Source: Streptomyces sp. SAI-127
GTDB taxonomy: Bacteria; Actinomycetota; Actinomycetes; Streptomycetales; Streptomycetaceae
Reading direction: 5' to 3'
NCBI RefSeq assembly: GCF_029894425.1
Contig: NZ_JARXYJ010000001.1
Span: 6,592,501-6,656,500, forward strand
Length of the DNA: 64,000 nucleotides
Shown here: positions 19,303 to 26,995 of the stretch, one piece after another
Layout of the letters: every line of letters starts with the position of its first letter
Numbering within the stretch: position 1 is the first letter of the stretch
Program-made: the position numbers and the translations under genes
Notes under the pieces: model-generated
Database searches by the model: none
Seen by the model: only the letters and a program-made list of their open reading frames with translations
What the model was told of the DNA's origin: nothing

Positions 19303-19902
19303 ATGACCGCCACAGACGCCGCCACCGACCTCCGCCTCTACCTCCAGGACGCCCGCGACTCCCTGCTCCTGAAGCTCGACGGCCTTTCCGAGTACGACGT
19401 CCGCCGCCCCCTTACGCCGACCGGCACCAATCTCCTGGGACTGGTCAAGCACCTCACCGGTGCCGAGGCGATCTACTTCGGCGAGACCTTCGGCCGGCCG
19501 CTCCCGGGGGCCCAGCCCCTGTGGATCACCGGCGCCGCCGAACCGAACGCCGACCTGTGGGCGACCCCCGAGGAGACCCGCGAGCAGATCGTCGACGGCT
19601 ACCGCCGGGCCTGCGCCCACGCGGACGAGACCCTCGACACCCTCCCCCTGGACACCGTGGGCCGAGTCCCCTGGCCCCCGCACTCCGAACTCACCCTCCA
19701 GCGCATCCTGATCCACATGATCGCCGAGAGCCACCGCCACGTCGGCCACGCCGACGTCGTACGCGAACTCGTCGACGGATCGGTGGGGCAGCGGGCGGAG
19801 GGGGACAACATGGCGCCGGGGGACGGGGATTGGTGGGAGCAGTACCGGAACCGGGTGGAGGAGGCGGCGAGGAAGGCTTCCGTGGGGGATTCGGGCAACT
19901 GA
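19303..19902 (+). CDS. DinB/DUF664-family protein
   Basis: A 199-residue four-helix-bundle protein of the DinB/DUF664 superfamily, which includes mycothiol- and bacillithiol-dependent transferases. Seen are LRLYLQDARDSLLLKLDGLSE, then a metal-site-like His in LLGLVKHLTGAE, and HMIAESHRHVGHADVVREL in the last helix. The three histidines suggest a metal-binding thiol transferase, possibly mycothiol-dependent detoxification, but this is inference. Divergent from the DUF4253 gene. A dispersed repeat begins right after the stop. Confidence 0.88.
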   Translation: MTATDAATDLRLYLQDARDSLLLKLDGLSEYDVRRPLTPTGTNLLGLVKHLTGAEAIYFGETFGRPLPGAQPLWITGAAEPNADLWATPEETREQIVDGYRRACAHADETLDTLPLDTVGRVPWPPHSELTLQRILIHMIAESHRHVGHADVVRELVDGSVGQRAEGDNMAPGDGDWWEQYRNRVEEAARKASVGDSGN

Positions 19903-19910
19903 ACCCACCC

Positions 19911-19978
19911 AAGGGGCGCGGGGCTGTCGATCTGCGGCTGCCGCCGCGTGGGCGCGACCAGCCCCCACCGGCCCGCAC
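19911..19978. repeat. Dispersed GC-rich repeat, copy 1
   Basis: The stretch beginning AAGGGGCGCGGGGCTGTCGA and ending at about GGCCCGCAC closely resembles segments at 39182-39228 and 42567-42620: a GGGGCGCGG head, a CGGCT-N-CCGC centre and, in copies 1 and 3, GGGCGCGACC. I recognise it as a short interspersed element frequent downstream of genes in Streptomyces. Confidence 0.65.
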
Positions 19979-19992
19979 CCACCCACGCCTCC

Positions 19993-21039
19993 TCAGCCCC
20001 GAGGAGCCCCCGAAGACCCCCGCACCATGAGCTCCCCGCGAACCGTCGCGATCCCCCCGGGCGGCGGCTCCTCGCGTCCCATCGCGATCCGCCCCGCCCG
20101 GGCCCCCGCCTCCGCCAGCGGCAACCGCACCGTCGTCAGGGCAGGTACCGCGTCGATGCTGAACGGCAGGTCGTCGAACCCGGCGACGGACACGTCCTCC
20201 GGAATCCGCAGCCCGGAGTCCCGCAGGGCCGCGCACGCGCCCAGCGCGACGGAGTCGTTCGCGGCCACCACGGCCGTCAACGACGGATCCCGCCGCAGCA
20301 GCTCCAGCGTGGCCTCGTACCCGGACCGCCGGTCGTAGCGGCCATGGACGGTCCACCGCGGATCCTCGGTGATCCCGTGCGCCTCCAGCGCCGCCCGGTG
20401 CCCCTCCAGCCGGTGCCGGGTCGTCGTGCGCTCCTCCGGCCCCGCGATGTACCCGAGCCGCCGGTGCCCGAGCCCGATGAGGTGCTCGGTGAGTTCCTTG
20501 CCCCCGCCCCGGTTGTCGAAGGTCAGCGCGAACGCCCCGGTCTCCGGCGCCGGCGGCCGCCCGCACAGCACGATCCGCGTCCCGGCGTCCGCGAGTTTGC
20601 GCAGCTTGGCGGACATCGCGGCCTTGTGCGGCGCGTCCTCCACCGCCCCACCCGTCAGGACGACCGCCGCCGCCCGCTGCCGCTGCAGCAGGGTGAGATA
20701 CGTCAGCTCCCGCTCCGGAGAGCCCCCTGTGTTGCAGACGACCCCGAGCCGCTCACCGCCCGCGCGCCCGCCCGGCCCCCCGATCTCCGACTGGATCGCA
20801 CCGGCCATGATCCCGAAGAAGGGGTCCGCGATGTCGTTCACGAGGATCCCGACCAGGTCCGACGTGGCGGCGGCGAGCGAGCTCGCCGGACCGTTGAGCA
20901 CGTAGTCCAGCTCGTCCACGGCCCGCAGCACCCGCTCACGCGTGGTCGCGGCCACGGGGTAGTTCCCGTTCAACACGCGCGACACCGTCGCGGGGGAGAC
21001 CTGGGCGCGGGCCGCCACGTCCGCCAGGGTCACCGTCAT
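19993..21039 (-). CDS. LacI-family regulator of the adjacent catabolic operon
   Basis: A 348-residue LacI/GalR repressor. The HTH is MTVTLADVAARAQVSP-ATVSRVLNG at the N-terminus, with the hinge VLNGPASSLAA, then the sugar-binding domain (VGILVNDIADPFFGIM to VSVAGFDDLPFSIDAVPALTTV). ATG 21039 has GGAGGACG before it; the open frame extends beyond but homology starts here. It is divergent from a three-gene sugar or cyclitol operon with a LacI-type operator at about 21226-21241 between them, so repression of that operon and of itself is likely. The same operator word occurs at the inositol cluster (48105). Confidence 0.92.
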   Translation of the reverse strand: MTVTLADVAARAQVSPATVSRVLNGNYPVAATTRERVLRAVDELDYVLNGPASSLAAATSDLVGILVNDIADPFFGIMAGAIQSEIGGPGGRAGGERLGVVCNTGGSPERELTYLTLLQRQRAAAVVLTGGAVEDAPHKAAMSAKLRKLADAGTRIVLCGRPPAPETGAFALTFDNRGGGKELTEHLIGLGHRRLGYIAGPEERTTTRHRLEGHRAALEAHGITEDPRWTVHGRYDRRSGYEATLELLRRDPSLTAVVAANDSVALGACAALRDSGLRIPEDVSVAGFDDLPFSIDAVPALTTVRLPLAEAGARAGRIAMGREEPPPGGIATVRGELMVRGSSGAPRG

Positions 21040-21180
21040 CTCGTCGTCCTCCGGTCGCGCGCCGCAGCGCATCTCAGTCGTACTCCGTCGTACACGCGGG
21101 CACCAAGGTCCCGGTTCCGAGCCGACCTTAAGGCCATTACGCCCAGCTGTTCGCCCCCTCGAACAACTCACCCCGTTCGC

Positions 21181-21241
21181 GGTCTTGTCCAGACCGCTGG
21201 TCAGAGGCTAGCTTCTTCCTAGATAGAAAGCGCTTGCTGTA
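21181..21241. promoter_or_regulatory. Compound operator region of the 21.3-kb catabolic operon
   Basis: GGTCTTGTCCAGACC (21181-21195) is an inverted repeat resembling GntR/HutC-family sites. GAAAGCGCTTGCTGTAA (21226-21242) has the AAGCGCTT core of LacI operators. Ten bases (TTGTCCAGAC) and twelve bases (AGCGCTTGCTGT) recur in the same order on the minus strand at 48145-48105. A possible -10 TAGCTT lies at 21209. Confidence 0.6.
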
Positions 21242-21304
21242 ACGCTCATCAGTGGGGCGTGCGCGGCGCGCACAACCGCGTACGACTCCTACGAAGGGAA
21301 TGAC

Positions 21305-22456
21305 GTGACACGCAAGACGGTGCGTATCGCCATGAACGGTGTGACAGGGCGCATGGGCTACCGCCAGCACCTCGTCCGCTCGATCCTCGCGATCCGCGAG
21401 CAGGGCGGTCTCGACCTGGGCGACGGCACGGTGCTGTGGCCCGAGCCGATCCTGGTGGGCCGCCGCGAGCACGCCCTGAAGGCCCTGGCCGAGCAGCACG
21501 GCATCGAGCACATCTCCACCGACGTGGACGCGGTCCTCGCCGACCCGACCGTCGACATCTACTTCGACGCCCAGGTCACCTCCGCCCGTGAGGGGGCGAT
21601 CAAGAAGGCGATCGCGGCGGGCAAGCACATCTACACGGAGAAGCCCACCGCCACCGGCCTGGAGGGCGCCCTGGAACTGGCCCGTCTCGCCAATGAGAAG
21701 GGCATCAAGCACGGCGTCGTCCAGGACAAGCTCTTCCTCCCCGGCCTGCTCAAGCTGAAGCGCCTCATCGACGGCGGCTTCTTCGGCCGGATCCTCTCGA
21801 TCCGCGGCGAGTTCGGCTACTGGGTCTTCGAGGGCGACTGGCAGACCGCCCAGCGCCCCTCCTGGAACTACCGGGCCGAGGACGGCGGTGGCATCGTTGT
21901 CGACATGTTCCCGCACTGGGAGTACGTGCTCCACGAGCTCTTCGGCCGCGTGAAGTCCGTCCAGGCCCTCACCGCCACCCACATCCCGCAGCGCTGGGAC
22001 GAGAACGACAAGCCCTACGACGCCACCGCCGACGACGCCGCCTACGGCATCTTCGAGCTCGAGGGCGGCGCCATCGCCCAGATCAACTCCTCCTGGGCCG
22101 TGCGCGTCAACCGCGACGAGCTCGTCGAGTTCCAGGTCGACGGCACCGAGGGCTCCGCCGTCGCCGGTCTGCGCAACTGCCGTGTCCAGCACCGCAGCGC
22201 CACCCCCAAGCCGGTCTGGAACCCGGACATCCCCGCCACCGAGGTCTTCCGCGACCAGTGGCAGGAGGTCCCGGACAACGCCGAGTTCGACAACGGCTTC
22301 AAGGCCCAGTGGGAGCTCTTCCTCAAGCACGTCTACGCCGACGCCCCCTACCAGTGGGACCTCCTGGCCGGCGCCCGCGGCGTCCAGCTCGCCGAACTGG
22401 GCCTGAAGTCCTCGGCCGAGGGCCGCCGTTTCGACGTACCGGAGATCTCGCTGTGA
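21305..22456 (+). CDS. Gfo/Idh/MocA-family dehydrogenase
   Basis: A 383-residue NAD(P)-dependent oxidoreductase of the Gfo/Idh/MocA family: a Rossmann start (VRIAMNGVTGRMGYRQH), the HIYTEKPTA motif with the catalytic Lys, and a C-terminal beta-sheet domain with GGGIVVDMFPHWEYVLHELFG. It should oxidise or reduce a hydroxyl of a sugar or cyclitol. The GTG start has GAAGGGA at good distance. It is first in an operon with two GTGA-overlapping downstream genes. Homologues sit with DUF993 and TIM-barrel isomerases in other actinobacteria as far as I recall; the substrate is not established here. Confidence 0.9.
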   Translation: MTRKTVRIAMNGVTGRMGYRQHLVRSILAIREQGGLDLGDGTVLWPEPILVGRREHALKALAEQHGIEHISTDVDAVLADPTVDIYFDAQVTSAREGAIKKAIAAGKHIYTEKPTATGLEGALELARLANEKGIKHGVVQDKLFLPGLLKLKRLIDGGFFGRILSIRGEFGYWVFEGDWQTAQRPSWNYRAEDGGGIVVDMFPHWEYVLHELFGRVKSVQALTATHIPQRWDENDKPYDATADDAAYGIFELEGGAIAQINSSWAVRVNRDELVEFQVDGTEGSAVAGLRNCRVQHRSATPKPVWNPDIPATEVFRDQWQEVPDNAEFDNGFKAQWELFLKHVYADAPYQWDLLAGARGVQLAELGLKSSAEGRRFDVPEISL

Positions 22457-23607
22457 CGATCCGACTCCCTGCCGGTGACGGGGGTTTCAGGGCCTACGAG
22501 CCCCGCAAGGAACCCCTCGCCGCCACCCCCGGCACCCCCTTCACCTCCCGTACGGTCTTCTCGGCGGCGCACGTCGTCGCCGACCCGTTCGCCGACTCCA
22601 CGCCGGACTCCCCGGCCGCCGTCGACTGGGACGCCACCCTCGCCTTCCGCCGCCACCTGTGGTCGCACGGGCTCGGGGTCGCCGAGGCGATGGACACCGC
22701 CCAGCGCGGCATGGGCCTGGACTGGGCGGGCGCGGCCGAGCTGATCCGCCGCAGCGCCGCCGAGGCCAAGTCGGTCGGTGGCCTCATCGCCTGCGGTGTC
22801 GGCACCGACCAGCTCACCGGCCCGGCGTCCCTCGCCGAGGTCCGCGCGGCCTACGAGGAGCAGCTCGCCCTCGTCGAGGAGTCCGGCGCCCAGGCCATCC
22901 TGATGGCCTCCCGGGCCCTCGCGGCGGCCGCCAAGGGCCCCGAGGACTACCTGGAGATCTACGGCCACCTCCTGCGCCAGTCCGCCGAGCCGGTCGTCCT
23001 GCACTGGCTGGGCCCGATGTTCGACCCGGCGCTGGAGGGCTACTGGGGGTCGAGCGACCTGGACGCCGCCACGGACACGTTCCTCGAGGTCATCGCGGCC
23101 CACCCCGACAAGGTCGACGGCATCAAGGTCTCGCTCCTGGAGGCGCAGCGCGAGATCGACATCCGCCGCCGGCTCCCGCAGGGCGTCCGCTGCTACACGG
23201 GCGACGACTTCAACTACCCCGAGCTGATCGCGGGTGACGAACAGGGCTTCAGCCACGCCCTGCTCGGCATCTTCGACCCGCTGGGCCCGCTGGCGGCCGA
23301 GGCGGTCCGTGTCCTGGACACCGGTGACGCCAAGGGCTTCCGCGAACTCCTCGACCCCACCGTCGAGCTGTCCCGCCATCTCTTCCAGGCACCCACCCGC
23401 TTCTACAAGACGGGCGTGGTCTTCCTGGCCTGGCTGGCCGGCCACCAGTCGCACTTCACGATGGTCGGCGGCCTCCAGTCGGCCCGCTCCCTCCCGCACT
23501 TCGCACGCGCCTACGAACTCGCCGACGGCCTGGGCCTGTTCCCGGACCCGAAGCTGGCGGAGGAGCGGATGAAGAACCTGCTGTCCCTGTACGGGGTGAA
23601 CCAGTGA
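22453..23607 (+). CDS. DUF993 dihydrodipicolinate-synthase-like protein
   Basis: A 384-residue protein of the DUF993 family, related to the DapA/aldolase TIM barrels. The GTG start overlaps the stop of the dehydrogenase gene (GTGA), giving translational coupling; a longer open frame upstream is a shadow. Seen: LIACGVGTDQLTGP, QAILMASRALAAAAKGPEDY, VVLHWLGPMFDP, DGIKVSLLEAQREIDI with a Lys at the position expected for a Schiff base, and YTGDDFNYPELIAGDEQGFSHALLG. It probably cleaves or dehydrates a keto-sugar acid made by the dehydrogenase; this is inference from family and context. Confidence 0.88.
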   Translation: MTIRLPAGDGGFRAYEPRKEPLAATPGTPFTSRTVFSAAHVVADPFADSTPDSPAAVDWDATLAFRRHLWSHGLGVAEAMDTAQRGMGLDWAGAAELIRRSAAEAKSVGGLIACGVGTDQLTGPASLAEVRAAYEEQLALVEESGAQAILMASRALAAAAKGPEDYLEIYGHLLRQSAEPVVLHWLGPMFDPALEGYWGSSDLDAATDTFLEVIAAHPDKVDGIKVSLLEAQREIDIRRRLPQGVRCYTGDDFNYPELIAGDEQGFSHALLGIFDPLGPLAAEAVRVLDTGDAKGFRELLDPTVELSRHLFQAPTRFYKTGVVFLAWLAGHQSHFTMVGGLQSARSLPHFARAYELADGLGLFPDPKLAEERMKNLLSLYGVNQ

Positions 23608-24434
23608 CCGACCTGTCCCGCTTCTCCATCAACCAGATGACGGTCAAGCAGCTGTCGCTGCCGGAACTGGTCGAATCCTGCGGCCAGTTGGGCGTCGTCA
23701 ACGTCGGCCTGTGGCGCGAGCCCGTCCAGACGTACGGCGTCGAGGCGACGGCCAAGCTGGTCCGTGACGCGGGTCTGACCGTCACCACGCTGTGCCGCGG
23801 CGGCTTCTTCACGGCGATCGACCCGGACGAGCGGGCCGCGGCGCTGGACGACAACCGGCGCGCGGTCGACGAGGCGGCGACGCTGGGCACCGACACCCTG
23901 GTGCTGGTCTCCGGCGGTCTCCCGGCCGGTTCCAAGGACCTGCACGGCGCCCGCGAACGCATCGCGGACGCCCTGTCCGTCCTGGGCCCGTACGCCGAGG
24001 AGCACGGGGTGAAGCTGGCCATCGAGCCCCTGCACCCCATGTACGCCTCGGACCGCTGTGTGGTCTCGACGCTCACCCAGGCCCTCGACCTGGCGGAGCG
24101 CTTCCCCGCCCGGCAGGTCGGCGTCACGGTGGACACGTACCACATCTGGTGGGACGACAACGCGCCCGCACAGATCGCCCGCGCGGGCGCCGGCGGCCGT
24201 ATCCACACCTTCCAGCTCGCGGACTGGACGACCCCGCTGCCGGAGGGCGTCCTCAACGGCCGCGGCCAGATCGGCGACGGCTCGATCGACATGCGGGAGT
24301 GGCAGCGATACGTCGAGGCGGCCGGGTACACGGGCGCGATCGAGGTCGAACTGTTCAACGACGCGCTGTGGGCCCGCGACGGCCGCGAGGTGCTCGCCGA
24401 GACCGCCGAACGGTTCGTGGCCCACACCGTGTGA
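23604..24434 (+). CDS. Sugar phosphate isomerase/epimerase of the catabolic operon
   Basis: A 276-residue xylose-isomerase-like TIM barrel. It starts with GTG overlapping the previous stop (GTGA). Metal-ligand positions are visible: LAIEPLHPMYASDR, VTVDTYHIWWD, RIHTFQLADW and AIEVELFNDALW. It is the third enzyme of the operon and would isomerise, epimerise or dehydrate a keto-intermediate. With the dehydrogenase and DUF993 protein it forms a three-step cytoplasmic pathway; no transporter is in the operon. A strong terminator follows within 5 bases. Confidence 0.9.
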   Translation: MTDLSRFSINQMTVKQLSLPELVESCGQLGVVNVGLWREPVQTYGVEATAKLVRDAGLTVTTLCRGGFFTAIDPDERAAALDDNRRAVDEAATLGTDTLVLVSGGLPAGSKDLHGARERIADALSVLGPYAEEHGVKLAIEPLHPMYASDRCVVSTLTQALDLAERFPARQVGVTVDTYHIWWDDNAPAQIARAGAGGRIHTFQLADWTTPLPEGVLNGRGQIGDGSIDMREWQRYVEAAGYTGAIEVELFNDALWARDGREVLAETAERFVAHTV

Positions 24435-24438
24435 AGCG

Positions 24439-24477
24439 GGGGCCGGAGGGGAACCTCGGGAGTTCCCCTCCGGCCCC
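24439..24477. terminator. Strong bidirectional terminator
   Basis: A perfect 16-bp stem (GGGGCCGGAGGGGAAC with its complement) and a 7-base loop separates the convergent isomerase and DUF1963 genes. There is no T-run, as is common in Streptomyces. Confidence 0.85.
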
Positions 24478-24488
24478 GTCCGGAGCCC

Positions 24489-25355
24489 CTAGGGATTCCG
24501 GAAGACCGTCGTGAACGCGCGGTCGAAGCGCCGTGCCGCCAGGTCCGCGCGCTGGATCGACCAGTGCACGGTGGCGCCCTCCAAGCCGTCGATCCAGGGA
24601 TTCCACTCGGCGAGCAGCACCCAGTCCGCGAGGTCGTCCGACACCGGCTCGCGACGGCCCGCTGCCGCCTCCCTCAGCGCGCAGGTCATCGCCGTCCCGA
24701 CGGGGTCGGTGTCGACCGCCTCCTGGTCGGCGTACCCGCCGAGCTGGAGCCGCCCCGAGGAGGCGATGTCGTCGTGGGTCTCGGCCCACACCGCGGCCAG
24801 TTCCTCCGAGCGCGGATGCCCGGGGAGCGGTACCCAGCGGGGCTCCTCGGGTATCTCGACCCAGTAGTGGTACGGCAGCGAGACGTCGACCGCCGCCCTG
24901 AGCGTCTCCTGCGGGAACTGCGCGAAGACCTCCTGGTACTCGTCGTCGTTCTCGAACCAGGCCCAGCCCTCCTTGTCCCGCTCCTCCACGGCGGCCCCCG
25001 CGGGGACGTACACCACGTTCCCCATGTCGGTCAGGTCGCCGAAGTCCTCGGGATAGGCGAACAGCAGCAGCCGGCCGTCGGGCGGCAGGGGAAGATCCGT
25101 CGCGTCCGCGGGCAGGGCGGCGAAATCGATGGAGGCGACGAAGGGATAAAAGGGATGTGGCATGCCGACCGGCAGCAGCAGCGGCCCCCCGAACCGCCCC
25201 ACGACCGGCCCGTCCCCGCCCGCCGCCAGCGTCGCGCAGGGCCGGGCGGTGTCCATCCACCGCTCCACGTCCTCGACGGGGATCCCTCGCGCGAGCGCCT
25301 TGTCACGGAAGGGACGTAACCTGGCCCGCATTTCCTCAGGAGTCACAGGAGTCAT
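24489..25355 (-). CDS. DUF1963 (YwqG-like) protein
   Basis: A 288-residue cytoplasmic protein of the YwqG/DUF1963 family. Features include MRARLRPFRDKALARGIP, RFGGPLLLPVGMPHP, FVASIDFAALP, DGRLLLFAYPEDFGD and, near the end, LQLGGYADQEAVDTDPVG and ADWVLLAEWNPWID. YwqG-like proteins occur in bacterial toxin-immunity and housekeeping contexts; no activity is established. The ATG at 25355 matches the family N-terminus, and the open frame upstream is unrelated. It is separate from the rbs operon, with a hairpin between. Confidence 0.85.
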   Translation of the reverse strand: MTPVTPEEMRARLRPFRDKALARGIPVEDVERWMDTARPCATLAAGGDGPVVGRFGGPLLLPVGMPHPFYPFVASIDFAALPADATDLPLPPDGRLLLFAYPEDFGDLTDMGNVVYVPAGAAVEERDKEGWAWFENDDEYQEVFAQFPQETLRAAVDVSLPYHYWVEIPEEPRWVPLPGHPRSEELAAVWAETHDDIASSGRLQLGGYADQEAVDTDPVGTAMTCALREAAAGRREPVSDDLADWVLLAEWNPWIDGLEGATVHWSIQRADLAARRFDRAFTTVFRNP

Positions 25356-25394
25356 GGGGGCACCGTAGAGGCGGGCACCGACACCCGCGCATTT

Positions 25395-25427
25395 CGAAGG
25401 GGCCCGGTCGATGACCGAGCCCCTTCG
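25395..25427 (-). terminator. Hairpin after the rbs operon
   Basis: CGAAGGGGC and GCCCCTTCG flank a second paired segment CGGTC/GACCG with one mismatch, a 14-bp imperfect stem about 130 bases past the rbsD stop. Likely the operon terminator. Confidence 0.5.
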
Positions 25428-25512
25428 GGTTTCCCCTCCCCCATCAGAACCCCCGCGATCCCCCCGGATCCCCCTCCAAGAGTCCTGATGCCAAGTACGA
25501 CCCGCCAGGTCG

Positions 25513-25543
25513 GGAGAGGGTTGTACGGCTCTCCGGTTTTTTT
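25513..25543 (+). terminator. Intrinsic-terminator-like signal on the + strand
   Basis: GGAGAG and CTCTCC (6-bp stem, 10-base loop) are followed by GG and seven T on the + strand, just outside the rbsD stop. No + strand gene ends here, so it would stop antisense transcripts before they enter the rbs operon. Confidence 0.35.
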
Positions 25544-25552
25544 CCGCGGACG

Positions 25553-25942
25553 TCAGAAGAACACCCCGCACCTGAGGAGCACATTGGCGTACGGCCGTGC
25601 CTCACCCGTGCGCACGACCAGCCGCGCGCCCGTCGACAGCTCCTTGAGCTTCTCGTGGGAGACCAGGTGCAGCTCGGGGAAGCGGGTGTCCAGCAGCTCC
25701 GCGGCCGCGGGATTGGCGCCCCGCACCTCCGCCGCCGCCGTCCCCCCTTCCACGACCAGCTCCGCGAGCAGCCCGTCGAGGACCTCCGCGAAGGACGGCA
25801 CCCCGGCCCTGAAGGCCAGGTCGACCACGCGAGGCCCGTCGGGGATCGGCATCCCGGCGTCGCAGACCAGCACCCCGTCCCCGTGCCCCAGTTCGGCGAG
25901 CGCGCCGGAGAGATGACGGTTCAGGATTCCGGCCTTCTTCAC
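25553..25942 (-). CDS. rbsD: D-ribose pyranase RbsD
   Basis: A 129-residue RbsD/FucU-family protein that converts beta-pyranose to beta-furanose ribose for ribokinase. It starts GTG-Lys-Lys-Ala-Gly-Ile-Leu-Asn as in E. coli RbsD. The conserved GHGDGVLVCDAGMPIP and the C-terminal RPYANVLLRCGVFF are present, the latter corresponding to the catalytic Tyr/Asn region. Length is close to the usual 130-139. It is the last gene of the rbs operon. The TGA of a restored ribokinase frame would overlap its GTG (GTGA), which supports this start. Confidence 0.9.
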   Translation of the reverse strand: MKKAGILNRHLSGALAELGHGDGVLVCDAGMPIPDGPRVVDLAFRAGVPSFAEVLDGLLAELVVEGGTAAAEVRGANPAAAELLDTRFPELHLVSHEKLKELSTGARLVVRTGEARPYANVLLRCGVFF

Positions 25943-26930
25943 AGGGACTCGCCTCGCCGCGTCGCTCCGGGCGCCTCTTCCGGCCCTCTGCCGGTAGGGT
26001 CCGGGGGTTGCCCCCCGGGCTGGCACAGCACAGCGCCTCGACCTCATCCGCCGTGGGGAAGGAGTCCTGCGCACCCTTCCGGGTCACGGCGACCGCCCCG
26101 ACCCGGGACGCGTACGAGGCCGCCTCCGCCAGTGCGGAACCGGCCCCGAGCCGAAACGCCAGCGCCGCCGTGAAGGCGTCCCCCGCGCCCGTCGTGTCCA
26201 CGGCGTCCACCTTCACCGACGCCACCCGGGTCATCCCCGCCGAGGAGGCCACCAGCGACCCCTGCGCGCCCAGCGTCACCACCACCGACCGCGGCCCCTT
26301 CGCGAGCAGCAGCCGCGCCCAGTCCTCCGGCGCGTCACTCACGCACGCGTCCCCGAGGATCACCTTCGCCTCGTGCTCGTTGACGATCAGCGGATCACAG
26401 GCCGCGAGGACCTCGGTCGGCAGCGGCCGCGGCGGCGACGGGTTCAGCACGAACCGGCTGCCCGGCGCCAGATTCCGTACGACCTCCACGACCGTCTCCA
26501 GCGGGATCTCCAGCTGCGTCGACACCACCCGCGAGGCGTGGAAGAGGCTGACCGCGCTCCGTACGTCCCCCGGCGTGAGGCGCCCGTTGGCGCCCGGCGA
26601 CACCACGATGCTGTTGTCCCCCGACGGGTCGACGGTGATCAGCGCGACCCCCGTCGGCGCCCCGCCCACCAGCACACCCACCGTGTCGACCCCGGCCGCC
26701 CGCTGCGAGTCCAGCAGCAGCCGCCCGTGACCGTCGTCGCCGACGCGGGCCAGCAACGCCGTACGCGCGCCCAACCGGGCAGCCGCGACCGCCTGGTTGC
26801 CGCCCTTGCCCCCCGGGTGCACGGCCAGGTCCGAGCCGAGCACCGTCTCGCCGGCCCCCGGCCGCCGCTCCACACCGATCACCAGGTCGGCGTTGGCCGA
26901 CCCCACGACCAGAAGGTCGTAGTCGTACAT
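25602..26930 (-). CDS. rbsK: Ribokinase RbsK with probably frameshifted C-terminus
   Basis: PfkB-family ribokinase, which phosphorylates ribose at O5. N-terminal VVGSANADLV, HPGGKGGNQAVAAARLG and the catalytic DTTGAGDAFTAALAF near residue 246 are intact. The conserved domain ends at GAQDSFPTADEVEAL (about residue 300, near base 26035). As written, the frame then runs on through all of rbsD to 25602, giving 442 residues with a meaningless Arg/Gly-rich tail. Adding one base in the six-C run at 26011-26016 (G-run in the coding strand) would instead end the protein at a TGA overlapping the rbsD GTG. So the real gene probably ends at about 25941 and this base is missing by sequencing error or mutation. 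The catalytic domain is unaffected. Confidence 0.8.
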   Translation of the reverse strand: MYDYDLLVVGSANADLVIGVERRPGAGETVLGSDLAVHPGGKGGNQAVAAARLGARTALLARVGDDGHGRLLLDSQRAAGVDTVGVLVGGAPTGVALITVDPSGDNSIVVSPGANGRLTPGDVRSAVSLFHASRVVSTQLEIPLETVVEVVRNLAPGSRFVLNPSPPRPLPTEVLAACDPLIVNEHEAKVILGDACVSDAPEDWARLLLAKGPRSVVVTLGAQGSLVASSAGMTRVASVKVDAVDTTGAGDAFTAALAFRLGAGSALAEAASYASRVGAVAVTRKGAQDSFPTADEVEALCCASPGGNPRTLPAEGRKRRPERRGEASPCEEGRNPEPSSLRRARRTGARGRGAGLRRRDADPRRASRGRPGLQGRGAVLRGGPRRAARGAGRGRGDGGGGGAGRQSRGRGAAGHPLPRAAPGLPREAQGAVDGRAAGRAHG

Positions 26931-26995
26931 GGATGACTCCCCTAGTCAGTGACGCGGGCGGGCAGTCGAAGCGACTGCCCGCCCGTGCGCCGTTG

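Noticed and set aside
21181..21195. DasR-type site before the Gfo/Idh operon
   Set aside because: GGTCTTGTCCAGACC resembles the DasR consensus only partly; the shared word at the inositol cluster suggests another GntR-type regulator, so I do not call DasR.
25602..25941. C-terminal 110 residues of the ribokinase frame as a real domain
   Set aside because: They are the rbsD sequence read in another frame, rich in Arg/Gly, and best explained by a missing base in the G-run.
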